Both the position numbers and the translations under genes were made by a program. Below, one piece after another: positions 23,201 through 35,700 of a DNA stretch of 64,000 nt. Within the stretch, counting starts at the first letter, position 1. Each line of letters begins with the position of its first letter. Source of the DNA: Gonatopus flavifemur (taxonomy: Eukaryota > Arthropoda > Insecta > Hymenoptera > Dryinidae); the NCBI GenBank assembly GCA_018340375.1, contig JAFFJZ010000001.1, forward strand, positions 75,074,001 through 75,138,000, in the 5' to 3' direction. A model generated the notes under the pieces. It searched no databases. It was not told where the DNA came from and saw only the letters and a program-made list of their open reading frames with translations.

Positions 23201-24564
23201 TCCGTTACAACAAAGATTAAATACGAGCTCGGTTATCTGAATTACAAATCCAGCAATCTTGGCAATCAACTTCCTAGTTCTTTCTTCTTGTACAATGTAG
23301 GGTTTGAAAGAGTTAATTTCAAGGTAACGTTCTTCTTGTACGCGAACAAACTGCGTTACTATTATTTGTCTTGCAAAGAAAGAAAAAGATTAACAGTAAT
23401 ACGTTGCGTTTTTACACATTTACGCTGTGTTGAAGGTATGACGATGAAATGATGGATTATGCTAATGAGTTGTTACAAGGGAATGTAATATCAGTGCTTT
23501 GGTTATGAAATTTTCAAATGTTGAGCTTGGGTATTCAAGAACTTTGTTGGATTTGAGATATCATAGTTTTATTGACATTATTCTTGGAGTGAGGGTATTC
23601 TAATTACCATTGAGTTATATGTAGATTCGTGCATATTTTGTAGTTGAAGGATGTTCATAGTTGAGAAATAGTGGAATATTATCCGATATACTTTACTCAT
23701 CAAAGTGAAGAATTAAGCGCAAGGATTTCGTGGGTACAGTTATACGAGTTTGGGTGACAAAACTTCACGTTTCGCAAAGCGTTTGTTACACGCGATATTG
23801 TTGGATGAAAGAAGAGGTGAGAGGTGAAGTGATTTTTCCTGGCACCTATTATTTTTTTATCTAACGCCGTCGCAGGCAACACGTACACGCTTCACAGGAA
23901 GTGAAGACTTGGAAAGAATAAATTATACAAATCGATTAACCAAGTTAAGAATGAATAAGCTAATTTATTGTTCTAGGTATATTTATCGTTCCTTCGAAAC
24001 TAAGTGAAGTCGTTTAATACATTACTACAAAAAAGAATTCTGTCTCGAGTTCTTTCTTTTCGTAAAAACAGTCGCAAACCCGTGATTTTCGAATCATTGG
24101 CCTGAAAATTAATACTTAAATAGATTTTTCTCGTGAATTACATACAGTCTTCGTAAGATCAAGGTTTATGTTCTTTTCTCCCCAAGATTTCGTATCAAAA
24201 AGCGATGTGTACGAAAAATATTCTATGCGAGATAGTGAAACCAGTCTCACATCTTAAACGTTTATTTATTCGACAGTTAGAGAAGATCCATCGTAGTTGT
24301 CAGCAGTTGAGAAATGAAACAGACGTTAGGTAGATGATAAATCCCAATGATATAATGGATTCTCTATGGCTTTCGTGAGCGTAATTATTCTTTTTCGATT
24401 ACAAATGAATGAAGTAATCCCACGTGTATGCAATAATTATTACGAATACTTTGTACGTTAATAGATTTGAACTCTCGTCAATTCGAACTTTTTTTTTGAG
24501 AAAATTAATCGACTATCATTCATTTGATGCATTATTCGTGGAAGAATAGTATGTTGTCATTAGA
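23201..24564. other. Non-coding stretch
   Basis: AT-rich with nothing recognised apart from short unsupported open frames. Confidence 0.4.
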
Positions 24565-24879
24565 CACTTTGAAACTTGGATTTCTTGAAAACACAGTGTC
24601 TAATTCATTTCATTACGATAATTCAGTTAAAGACCCTACTGTATTGAAACTTTGGGGTCTGACAGTAAAGTTTCCAGAATACAAGTATGAAGAATCTCTT
24701 AGGAAAAGAATTTGATGACACCTCAAAGTTGAAAATTCCATTTATTGTTCAAATCCACTATTCATTTCTCCAATTTCGGAAACTCTTGACATTTCACACT
24801 AAAATATACACTATCAACGAAAAAATATCATTATATGCGTCTTACATATGCGCATATGCAAATGCATATAATCCGATGT
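24565..24879. repeat. hAT-related dispersed repeat, copy A
   Basis: About 315 bp aligning in the same orientation with 40346-40753, from CACTTTGAAACTTGGATTT to CAAATGCATATAATCCGATG. Copy A lacks about 65-70 bp present in copy B. Copy B continues into a hAT-like transposase C-terminus, so copy A is probably a non-coding remnant of the same element. Confidence 0.75.
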
Positions 24880-27800
24880 CTAGTTGTCATTATAGTCAGT
24901 GAAACTACGGACAATCGATACACAAACGGTATATAAAACTGCAGATTCGAATTCAATAACGCTTACGCACAAAGGTAATGCAATCATTACATTATTAATT
25001 TGTTTCATCAGGATTAAAACTTCCATCATCTCTCTCATTCTGTGTACCTAAAGTCCACTACAATTTACGAACGTGCTCTAGTTAAGCTTCTGAAGAGCTA
25101 AGCGCATTACAAGAACGATTGCGGAATTCATTAATAGTTGATCTCAACATTTATCATTGCGAGTCATGGGCAAAAGTTAGAAACTCAAGTTGCAATCCGT
25201 GGAATGGGTTGGTTCCTTTATACAAGAAAGATTTATAGGCAAGATTGTGGCGTGTAGGATGAGATATAAACAAATATTACACGAAAAAGTATCGATTTTT
25301 AAATAATGAATGGGAATGTCGATATTCGTGCAGTTGCTCGTACTGTTTTGGATGAAATCTCAAATTGATGTGGTGTATCGAGACATGTTAGTTAAACGAA
25401 GGAGAAAAGTTTTTTCAAAAATTCTATATATCTGAATTTATTGGATAGAAAATCCTGTTGAGATTTTCTGAGAGATTACAAGATCTCACGAGGAGCAGAT
25501 AAATATTATGCAACTGTCTTTTTAGTGACCACAATTATAAAAATGTCATTTGCGACGTTTTGGTTAAATCGATGAATTTTATTCCCCTCGGTATGAAAAT
25601 TCTGAGTGAATTTTAAAAAGAATGATCGGGCCGGCTACTGCACCCACATGCCACAACGGACTATATTCATTTTGACTACGAGCTTCAGAAAGTTTTAATA
25701 GGAAAAGATTGTTCACAATGTGTTCTCCATTGCTCCGCAGTTTTGAGTGGTCTCTAAATCTGAATACCACTGCAGAACAATGCAAATACACTGTGAATCA
25801 ATGAAAAGAACATCCAACTGCATAATCAAGCAGATTCCACCGATTCTAATTGAGAGAGTATATTACGCGTTGCCTTCAGGACCATTCGTTTATGCATACT
25901 AACGATATGTAAATACGCAACAGATAACTTTACATGTCAACCGTTCTTGTGAAACTGAAACTAATGGCGGATTGATGTAACTTTCGATAAAAGTATTTCA
26001 ACGAGTGAAATACGAATAGTTAGCAGTGACTCGACGAATGCCTGACGTGAAAATCATTCCAATAAAATTTTCATATACTATTCTGTATATAATACTAAAA
26101 AATTTGCTATTCTAGTCGATTCGTGGTGCGAGCAAAATTTTTCTCTTCCATGGACTATGAAAAATATCATAGTTGTATCAATGGAGGACCACAAGAATTG
26201 CCAGCAATGTAATTCCAGACCCTGTGCTGTCAGTGCTGTCGAATCAATTGAACCTGCGATAGTTGGTTGAGTTTCTTGACATTGGTGACTCCGGCAACGG
26301 TCTTGCGTCAATCGATGCTTATATTCGACAATACCCTGCTGGACTGTTCCTCATTCGTGCATTAAATATTCATCGCAGAGAAAACAAAAAGAAGAAAAGT
26401 CGAATTGGTGGAGAATAAAAGGAAAAGAATATCAAGTTCTTCTTCTTTATTTGCCGAGAAAACTGGACATCGAAGCAGTCAATCTTCACTCAGTGGAGTT
26501 TTCAAAGATTCCCAAAGAGCTTTCGAGAAAACTTTTTCTTCGCGAAAACACAGATTCTTGTTGGATGCGTTACGCTTGGGCAGAGATTTACGACAACTTC
26601 ATCGTCATTCAAATGATTCTACTAACAACAAAAGATCGTGAAAGTTGAGCATTGGCATAATTTTCCCGAGAATTCCTCTGCATCCTCCGATAAATTAACC
26701 CTCCATTTTATACCTTGCACTACATCTTTTCGTGCTTCGAGAGTTGAATCTTTTGGATTAACAAGACGTTCATAAATTCTTGTCTTCAACTTTGTTTGGG
26801 AATTTCTTATTCGATACTGTAAAACACCATTATTGTTAGAGCAAGAATTTTGAGACATTTGCCAACATCCATTTATAGTATACTATGTATACAGATCCGT
26901 TTTATGCTCCAACTTCAATTATCTTACGCTGAGAGATTATTTAATGAACCGCACTTCGTGAATCTATGAAAAATAGATGAACCCAATGTGAACGAGGCTT
27001 CACACGGAATTTAATCATGTTTTAATCTCATTATTGCTTTGACGTTGAGTTCACGTATCCGACTTTACTACATTATGCATAATATGTTATTCGCACGCGT
27101 CCTTTTGTTGTTACAAAAAATTCAATAACGTATGCGCATCGGGATTGTGTGAGAATTATACTAAAATTATTGGGGTTGATTTCGAGAATACAACATAAAT
27201 CGGAAAAAACTAACTGATGGGTGCATGTACACGTATTATTCCAAATTTAGGGTATTTGTGTATACTATGTAAATATAAATATATTTTTCTTACGCCAAGG
27301 AGTTTTCGATTGAATTCGGTACTAGAAAGAAGAACGAGGAAATTTCCTATCATAATTAGTTGAACCTTTCTTCCACTTCAAAGGAAACACAAAGACAAGG
27401 CGGTAACCCTTTTCCGGTGGAAAGGAAATTCCCTGTGAGTTGAAAAATTTTACAATTATTTCCTCATAATGTAACCCTATGAATCACATTAATGTGAATA
27501 GTTCACCCTTCTGTACAATAACAGCAAATCTTCCCCAACTTTGCGATGTCTCAAAAGCTGTGAAGGAGCAAAAAGAAGCAAAAAGTTTGCGCAAACTTCA
27601 AACATCTTGATTAAACCTCCTATCTTCTCGTATCTCCCAAAAGCAAACTACCCTCTCTAAGCGTACTCGAAATTTATCAAATTCTCTACTTCTGTGGGGA
27701 GGTGTACAAAAAAAAAAGAACATGAACAAGATTAAAGAACTTTCAACCGTTAACAATTGCGGTGTACGTGATACAGAATGAACGTCGTATTTAGTCCACC

Positions 27801-28199
27801 AGGTGAGGAGTTTAAGTCTCGTTGTTGATTATTCAAAATATAAATATGTTATCATAAATTCGATCAGAACAATAGATAGTTTTATAAATTGATATATTCT
27901 CATCCACTTGAACTAAACAAATTAGAAACCTAGCCAAGGATTTAATAAAGTTTGTGATAATAGTGTATAACCTTAGTTCAAAGTATATGATTTAGTGCGA
28001 GCTGAATTGAAATTGATAACCTTTAATCCGTAAATTATCGTCGATTCATTATACACTGTTTTTTTCAAAAGAATTTTAATTATTCTACATTACTCTTACT
28101 TCCCATGCGGCTTTATCGCATGCAAAAATCAGATAGAGAATTCAAAAGAGCACCAGCAATTTGATAAAATTATAGGAAATTTCAATAACATAACAACAT
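24880..28199. other. AT-rich stretch, no gene supported
   Basis: Overlapping open frames at 26405-26648 (+) and 26622-26858 (-) have slightly higher complexity but no recognisable domain or splice context. No repeat boundary or RNA gene was identified. Confidence 0.4.
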
Positions 28200-28330
28200 C
28201 CGGAGGCTTACTACATTTCCTTGATAATGGCCATCATTTTATAGCATGATCGTGGCAGAGGTGCTTACCTACCGCGGTATTCATAGTCGTTATTAAAATC
28301 GCCTTTTAAAAGATCACCTTATTCCACTTA
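28200..28330. other. Candidate conserved non-coding block
   Basis: A higher-complexity island in AT-rich DNA containing TTTTATAGC and GTTATTAAAA (homeodomain-type words) and ACCTACCGCGGT. On the - strand, GCGGTAG|GTAAGCAC resembles a splice donor with ATGAATACC just upstream. The evidence does not distinguish an enhancer from a tiny exon. Confidence 0.25.
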
Positions 28331-31300
28331 CTTGAACATTATACCTTATGAGAGCTTAAAACGATAACACAGGGAATAGGATTGTGTCTCTCTTTCCTGC
28401 TCCAAGTATCCTACCCAACCTTCCCTCGATAGCCCATGTCTGGGATCTTCAGTTGAAATTTCCCCACGATATCAGACTGTTTTCTTCGAAGCTTCATATC
28501 CATTTTTTTCATTCATACGAAGCAAAAGATGAAAATGTCAGACCTTCGGGTATTTAACATTATGAGAATTTATTCGGTTTATATGCACTGTTAGGAAACT
28601 TCGTAATTTTCACAAGATTATGGAACTATTTACACAACATGAATTTTCAATTTCACAACCTAATATTACTCTTAATAAACAATTTCTTAGCTACAGTAAA
28701 AAAAAACAAACTTGTTAATTCGAATAACAAAGTTACGAGTTTGAATAAGATGTTATTAAATTTCATACTCGTTTATCAAGTTTGAACGTGTTTTTCAAGT
28801 TGGTATCCGTTTATGAGATTCCATATTAATTTTGTTATCGAATAATTGAAGAACTTTTAGAAGAGTTTTTCTTTCAATCTTAATGTTTCAGATCCTTTTT
28901 TTTCTCTTTTATCTATAAATACATTCATAGCAGAGTTTTGAAGGGTTTTTATCGCGTTTCGTTACAATAAATTATTCAATTGAAAAGGAAATAATAATTT
29001 GATATCATTGATTGATTCTATTCGGTCATCCGATTCATTTCAAAGTACATTCAAGAGAGCAGGATTCAAGAAAAAAGTGATCATTATACTTGGCTGTTTG
29101 TTTTCTCGAAAGCTGAAACTCCAAAATATTTTGTCTCGCGTATAGGAATCGACGATTTCAAGGTCGATGTCTCATTCGAGAGAGCAAAAACTTCACTCTT
29201 CCACGTTTCGCCTGCTCTCCTACAGTTGGAATGATTAATTGACCGATGCATCCGAGTACTAATTAAATTCTCTCAACATATGTGGCATATCGGCATTATT
29301 TATCTCAATAAAAACTGCAAAAGTCGGAATGAAAAATTATCATGCACGTGAATAGATTTTTTTGTATGGAGTGAATAATTTCATATTCAATTTCACGATA
29401 GAATCGAAGAAATTTACTGGAACTTCTGAAGAATTCATTTTTCGTGGAGATACTGTTTCAAGGACAATGGTTGTTCCCGTTTTTTTTTTGTTTTGAAAAT
29501 ATATTGAGTTTGTATAAATTTTTATAAATTCACAACAGAAATTTGATATGTTTTCCATGAAAAGAAAGAACAATCTTTGTTCTCGGAGTTCTATCCCTAA
29601 TCCTTCATAAGGGAGAACAATTTATAAAAGTGGACAAGCATTCTCTTGTGATTGAGATATATGATCCATCATTCAGGCGAGAGAAATGAATTCTTTCATC
29701 TTTGCAGCGAGTGTAAGAAATTGATTTCGGTTTACAGGATCAAACGTATAATTTGAAACATGTGTTTATAACCTTTCAAATATAATGATCACACTGAATA
29801 AAGACTGTATATTGCTGTAGTACGATATATTCTTTTATCTTATCGAATATGTTTTTAAAAATATCTAAAAACAAAATCTTCTTGAACCTAGGAAATGATC
29901 TAATGAAATACTTTTCATTTTCTGTTTCAGGTATGTGTCATCAAAATCAATCATGTTCCAAAGGGATTGTGAGTGAAAACTGTAGTTCTGCATTTTCAAC
30001 CCATCAAAAGTGAAAAATTGCTGCATAAAATTCGAATACCCATTAAAAAGGAATGGGATTCATCAAATCGGATAGAAAATGTTGAAAATCCATCTCTCGA
30101 AATCTCTGAAACTCGTCTTTTGGAACTGTTTTAGATCCGCGAAACCTATATTTTGGTACCATACGAGATATGTTCACTTCGTCTTGAGATATCTTCCAGC
30201 GCACGAGTTGATATGCGGAAGATGAACTCGGTGTTTTGATAAGAAAGTTGTAGTAGGAATCGATGGTGATAAAAGCATAGAACATGATGTGGAGATTGAG
30301 ACCATAAAGGTAATCGATGAATCGAGTTTCTAACTTGTATGAAACGACAGAAAAGTTTGCTGGAAAAAATTTTCTGTATTGAAATGCCTAACTACCGACC
30401 GTGGTTCTCGAAGCAAACGATATTGGAATTCATACTAGTTTTGGAAATAAACCAGGAATATCGTGGATGGATATTGTTCGACTGATATGAGTAGAACGAA
30501 ATTTTATCAAACATCGAGCAAAAACCTTCAATATGCTTTATAGAAATCCCGCCAACGTAACGTTCTATAAAAATTCATCCATTTCTAAAAAACTGGAGTA
30601 CTTCAGATCAATTGCATATGCTTTCAATTGGTGTTTGGAATAGCGGTGCACTGAAAAAAAATTAATTTATCGAAAAATTGTGGGGAGGAATAATACCAAT
30701 GGTTGTTTTGTATGAGAAAAAAATAAAAAATTGTGATGCATTCTCTATAAATATTATACAACAGTTTATAGTAGTTTGTTGAATGCTTTATATTTGTGTC
30801 CTTCTAGTTGAAAACTAGAAATGATAAAATTTTGAATATTGTATTAACTTGATTGAAAAGGCCTACAGAATTTCCCCAAGGCTCATCTGATCATTTTTTT
30901 AAAAGAGAGTTCGTCAATTTTATGGATTTCTTCTACAACAATCTTATCAAATCTCGAACAATCTATCAGGAAAATTTATTAGTATTCCAATTTTCTATTT
31001 TACATTGGAAATTACATGATATATAATTTGTATGGAAATGTATATAGTTTATAGAAAATTTATACATAAATTATGTATGACTTTGAGAATTTTTCTACAC
31101 AGGAAATTAATCACTCGATTCAATTCGATCCAAAATAATTACGCCAGGAAGGAATCAGATTTAAATTTGAGGTTATTTCAAGAATTCCATTTGCTGCATG
31201 TGAATATGCTTTGAAAAATTCATAATAGTCTGGAGATAATAGGAAGTTATCGTTAAAATGAAGATCGATTCAACACAATTCTATTTGCAACAGGTGATGT

Positions 31301-31689
31301 ATTCCACATTAATAATAAATTTTCATGAAAAAGATTTTAATTGTCTACATAATCCATCAGCTGTGGCGACTCAAAGATATTTAGAATGATTTTCATGTTC
31401 ATGATTCTTTTGTTATATATAGGTTGTGCTCGTAACTACAATCTGAAAATCAATATAAGCACTATTACTGCTGGAAATACTGTGCTTTCAATTCGATAAA
31501 ATAAGCTATCACAGCCATGCGATAGGAAATTGAGAAACTACTTCATTGTAAAGGGTGGCGTTATGGCGGTAAATTGTTTTCACACCGTCCTAGGTATCGG
31601 AGGTCCATTCTTTCGCCCGTGGAATTGTTTTCTCAATGTTCTATATTTTGGATAATATTTCTAATAACAAAATTCAATTTTTCTGGTGA
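28331..31689. other. AT-rich stretch, no gene supported
   Basis: Only short frames lacking motifs. Nothing bounded or RNA-like was found. Confidence 0.4.
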
Positions 31690-32420
31690 AAAAAAATCTC
31701 TCTGAATTTCTCCATGCTTTGGAATATTTTGTTGAAAGATTCAGAGCATTTTGAAATGATTTAGAGGAAGTTGAAAGCTTTTCAGATAGTAACGCATTCT
31801 GAATCTATCTGAATCTCTTGGATCTTTTTGATTGAGATTCAGAAATTCTGAAGGATTCTTCGAAATCTTTCTAAATCTCTCTGAATCTCATGTCTCAGAT
31901 TTTCATTTATTTAAATTTCGAATGGGGCGCCTTTTGAATGTGCCCCTTGAATTTTTCTAAATCTCTTTCAGATTTTTATTTATTTAAATTTCAAAGCTTC
32001 ATTTCTCTGGATCTGACTAGGTCCCTCTGAATTTTCCTGAATTTCTTTAAATAATTCTAAATCTGTATGAATCCTTTGAAAGTTCACCCGAGTCGAAACA
32101 TTGTAATACCTTTTGAAACCTGATTAAGTTCGTAATACGCAACCATTCAGAGTTGAATCAGGTCATAAAAAGGTTAACATCAGTTTCAATGAGAATTTTG
32201 AAAGCAAGATCAGGACGAAAAATAAAATCCACCCTGATGCACTCCGTAATACGCAACGAATCAGAGCTAAATTAGGTTTCATCTTTTGACTCGGGTGCAC
32301 TCATTCAGATTTTAAAGGTTTCTCGGAATCAGTCTGAATTTCTGTGAATTTTTCTGAATTATTTAAACTGAGTTTTCAGAATTTCCCTGGAATTCTGTTG
32401 AACTTCCGAGGGATTCGGAT
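31690..32420. repeat. Degenerate TCTGAATCTCT-type repeat block
   Basis: Variants of TCTCTGAATCTC, GAATTTTTCT, TTCTAAATCT and TCAGATTTTTATTTATTTAAA recur at about 10-14 base spacing from 31690 to 32080, and again from 32300 to 32410. The block is interrupted by the MITE at 32087-32295, and a second MITE sits at its right edge. Confidence 0.6.
32087..32295. mobile_element. MITE, CCCGAGTC family, full copy
   Basis: A 209-bp element starting CCCGAGTCGAAACATTGTAA and ending TTTTGACTCGGG. It aligns end to end with the reverse complement of 63771-63990, sharing AACCTGATT, AGAGTT, AGGTTAACAT, AAGATCAG and CTCCGTAATACGC. It contains no protein frame. Confidence 0.8.
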
Positions 32421-32520
32421 CAGTGTTGTTAATCTATTACGTTTTTCCGATGGATCAACCTATGGCAAATGATTTTTAATCAGAAACGCCTTTCAAAAAC
32501 GTAATAGATTAACAACTATG
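32421..32520. mobile_element. 100-bp hAT-type MITE with perfect 8-bp target duplication
   Basis: The ends CAGTGTTGTTAATCTATTAC and GTAATAGATTAACAACTATG are inverted repeats of about 24 bp. ATTCGGAT occurs directly before (32413-32420) and directly after (32521-32528), a perfect 8-bp duplication. CAGTGTTG-like termini and 8-bp duplications are hallmarks of hAT elements. The intact duplication suggests a fairly recent insertion. Confidence 0.9.
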
Positions 32521-32528
32521 ATTCGGAT

Positions 32529-34164
32529 GTCTCTACAATTTTCTTTCTGAATTTTCTTACGAGTCTTCGATTTTCTGTGGAAAATGTGATTGTAGATTTG
32601 CCCAAATTTGGTTTTGTCTGACTCTGGTTATTGAGACACGTAAGAATAACACTCGAACCAGACAAGTTCACGATTGAAGCTGGATAGAGAAAACGATCGT
32701 TTTTTCATTCTTGCAGATTTAGGAAGTAAATAGAATTTTTTTTCCATAATGTTATACAGTTTCTCTTCACCAGGGACTATTGGTTAATTAAGAATCAAAA
32801 TATCCATCAATATTTTGTTTTCTCCAGGATATACATTTATTCTTAGATTTGATTAATTTGGATTAAACTGAGATACAAACCAATTCATATCCTGATATCT
32901 TATTCACATCTTTGTATATCATCTCCCGATCCATTATAGTTGAACTGCTCAGTCAAGTGCACTCTGCCAAACTAATGGAATGTCAATCGGGGATCGAACG
33001 AATGGATATGAGACATTTGGAATATACTATCAACCTACTAAGTATATACAATAAAGTCTCACATGAACGTTCTGTGAATATTTAATCTCCGTTCATGGTA
33101 TCCTGTAGGCACATTCCATGAATGATTCTATTTCATGTATGAATTCGCAGGTTCGATCCTGCTTTGCTTATGACAACCGATGCGTGTATATCGCGAATCC
33201 ACGTGTAATCAAAATCAACTCGAAAGTTTATTTATTTTTTCTCTCTACTACAGAGAAGTTACAGACAAATTTACAACTCAAATAGTATCTGTCCCGTGCG
33301 GTTCCATTGACTGATATTTAAAAACGTGACTTTTGATGTTGAATAACGATGGTAAAAGTATGAAAATTAACACTCTTCAACGTTTGCCATGGTTTTCATC
33401 AACTTTGATCTCTTTCACCGCTTACATAAAATACCGTATCTTTTGCTCCAAAGTTTGCATTTGACAAACTCTTGAATCAAATTACGGGGCTCCTTCGTGT
33501 GAAATAGTTTGTATTCCACGTGTCAAAGTACATTGGAAAATTGTAATGAAATATTTCCACACTATTTTTCCTTAGAAAGCTAGTGCAAACAGAGGGATAA
33601 AATGTGTATGAGTAAATACCCTTTGACGAGCTAAAATTTGGCTCTTGTTTTCGAGGGGGTTTCAAGTTTCACTCACCGGGATTTAATTCGCACCACTTGA
33701 AAATGAAATTTCACTGGCAGACAGGATAAGTGCAGACACACTTCTGAGAGAAAAGAAATTCAACTCAGAACAATTAAGAGCAGTTTGTTCGAGGTGAGGG
33801 AAGAGAAATGAAAATTTTTATGTTTCAAGTATCACAGTACTCAAAATCATTCTGAGTGAATGATTGGTATTGGGCATTCGATGCCTTCCATGTCAACGAA
33901 TATCATTCCTACTCTTCTTATCATTTGAAAATACAGACTTCTAAATTCTGATACTTGATTTTCTTGAGAATGCCTCATCTAAAATGCGTTATTTTTGTTT
34001 GATGATGATGTTGAAACTCATTGAAATAATGCATGAGAATCCTGATTCAGATCAAATGAGTTGTCTTTTCTGGATAAAATTACCCGTATTCTCCAGCCAC
34101 CAACGTTATCAGAGTACGGTCATACGACCTTTTCTTATTGAGAGTTCCGTTTGATCGTGTCTTA
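32529..34164. other. Non-coding stretch
   Basis: Apart from a T-arm-like hairpin at 33147-33162 (discussed under rejected items) and an ATGAACG/CGTTCAT pair near 33063-33100, nothing is recognised. Confidence 0.4.
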
Positions 34165-34310
34165 GGGTGGCGTCACATGGAGCTAAAAAAGGGCGGAAAG
34201 CGGAACGCTGAATCTTTGGTTGAAGAGAGAGGCAAATATCCTCTTCTCTCTTTAACCAAGGATTCCTAGTTCCGCTTTCCGCTCTGTTTTAGCACCATGT
34301 GACGCCACCC
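34165..34310. mobile_element. 146-bp hairpin MITE, TIR GGGTGGCGTCACATGG
   Basis: The left arm starts GGGTGGCGTCACATGGAGCT and the right arm ends CACCATGTGACGCCACCC. Pairing continues inward through GGAAAGCGGAA and TTCCGCTTTCC to the core (GGTTGAAGAGAGAG and CTCTCTTTAACC), so almost the whole element folds back. The flanking bases are TTA on the left and TTT on the right, suggesting a 3-bp target, but this is not certain. Confidence 0.8.
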
Positions 34311-35429
34311 TTTCGATTCGTCATCCATGAGAAAAACGGACCGTATCCGGCAACGCTGCAAGTAACACAAATTGATTAAATTGACGTAAAAATGATGTAA
34401 TCTGGAGATAAAGGTCGAGCGAGACAAAATCATTTTGGCATGAATCAATATCTTCATATTGACCCATCCTCAATGTCATTTAATCGTTAAAATGTTGAGT
34501 ACACGAGTAAATGAAATTATTTTGACTGATTTGAAAGTAACAGAGGCGATGGGATAATTTCAAATCATGGAAATAACGGAACCTCAATTGAAAAAGAACA
34601 GGGAGGAATGTTACGTACTTGCAACAAAAATGTATGTTCCATTCATTTTTAATTCACATAATTTTATTTTATAAACAAACTTTTTTCACAGTGTGAACCA
34701 AATCAACATGGTGAAAAATGACGGTGGCAGAAAAATCCTCCAAGTGATTTTTCCCCATAATTTGGTGGAGTTTTCCCTCAATTCATGAAGAATTCACCAT
34801 TCAAACAGAGGAATAGTTCCTTGAGGTGAACTAAAAATCACCTATTTTTGATGAGAAACAATTCTCTCGAGGAAAAACTCCTTGTATTTTTTTACAGTAC
34901 AGTTTTCATTCGCAAACATCAAATAATGTATCCATATGATGTAATTTCAATCTGAAATCCATGAATATATATTGTTCGAAATGTGATTCTAATGAAATTT
35001 CCAAAACGAATGCGTGAAAAACTTCTCATATCAAGTTCTTATAAAATAATCGGGTCACTGATGATAATCCCCAGCCGAATACTTCGAAAGATAAACAACC
35101 ACCCTTTATTCCATTGAATCATAAAACAAAAATTCATCAAATCTCAATTTTTCTCATCAGAAATTCATGATGATCCTCGTGAAATGAATAATACTCAAAT
35201 GAAGATTTGAAAATAATTGAGTTAAATGAAACTTCCAACTGTGTTTTCTCATATATTTTCCTCTCGGCATAAAATTTGAATTAATCGTTCGACAAATAAT
35301 GTAATCTGCGTAATACAGGTAGTCGAATGAGTTTACAACGTAATAATGACAAATAAATTCAGATGAAATGGAGTCTCTCAAAGGAAGATTTTTAATTTTT
35401 CTACGTAAATTTATAAATGAAATTTGTAC
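34311..35429. other. Non-coding stretch
   Basis: AT-rich; no exon, RNA gene or bounded element recognised. Confidence 0.4.
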
Positions 35430-35700
35430 TTTCGGAATGCTTTTAATTAGTCACCCCATATCGGAGATCCAATTTAACACAATAATACGTGAAACATTAC
35501 AAAACACAAAACGTACCTAATTTCGTAAATCTAATGGTGGTAGATAAAATTAATGTAATCCGAGTAAATGTAATTATAATCGACACATCTACGTCGTTAA
35601 TTGATTGGTCTCGTACTATTGAATTGAGTTAGCGACCACTGGAAGGTAATGGCACTTCGGTTGTAAGCGATCGATCGAATGTATGAATGGAGACAAAAGA
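35430..35700. other. Candidate conserved, homeodomain-site-rich block
   Basis: Contains many TAAT-core words (TTTTAATTAG, AATTAATG, GTAATTATAA, GTTAATTGATTGG) in higher-complexity DNA, plus CGATCGATCG. No frame stays open. Enhancer function is inferred from motif density only. Confidence 0.3.

Noticed and set aside
22823..23269. 148-codon - strand ORF with EEEEEDKK
   Set aside because: The acidic run is a reading of the TTC microsatellite; no domain recognised. The region is kept only as exon-like or promoter-like.
33147..33162. GCAGGTTCGATCCTGC resembles a tRNA T-arm
   Set aside because: The loop is one base short and no cloverleaf can be drawn upstream; probably chance or a decayed tRNA-derived repeat.
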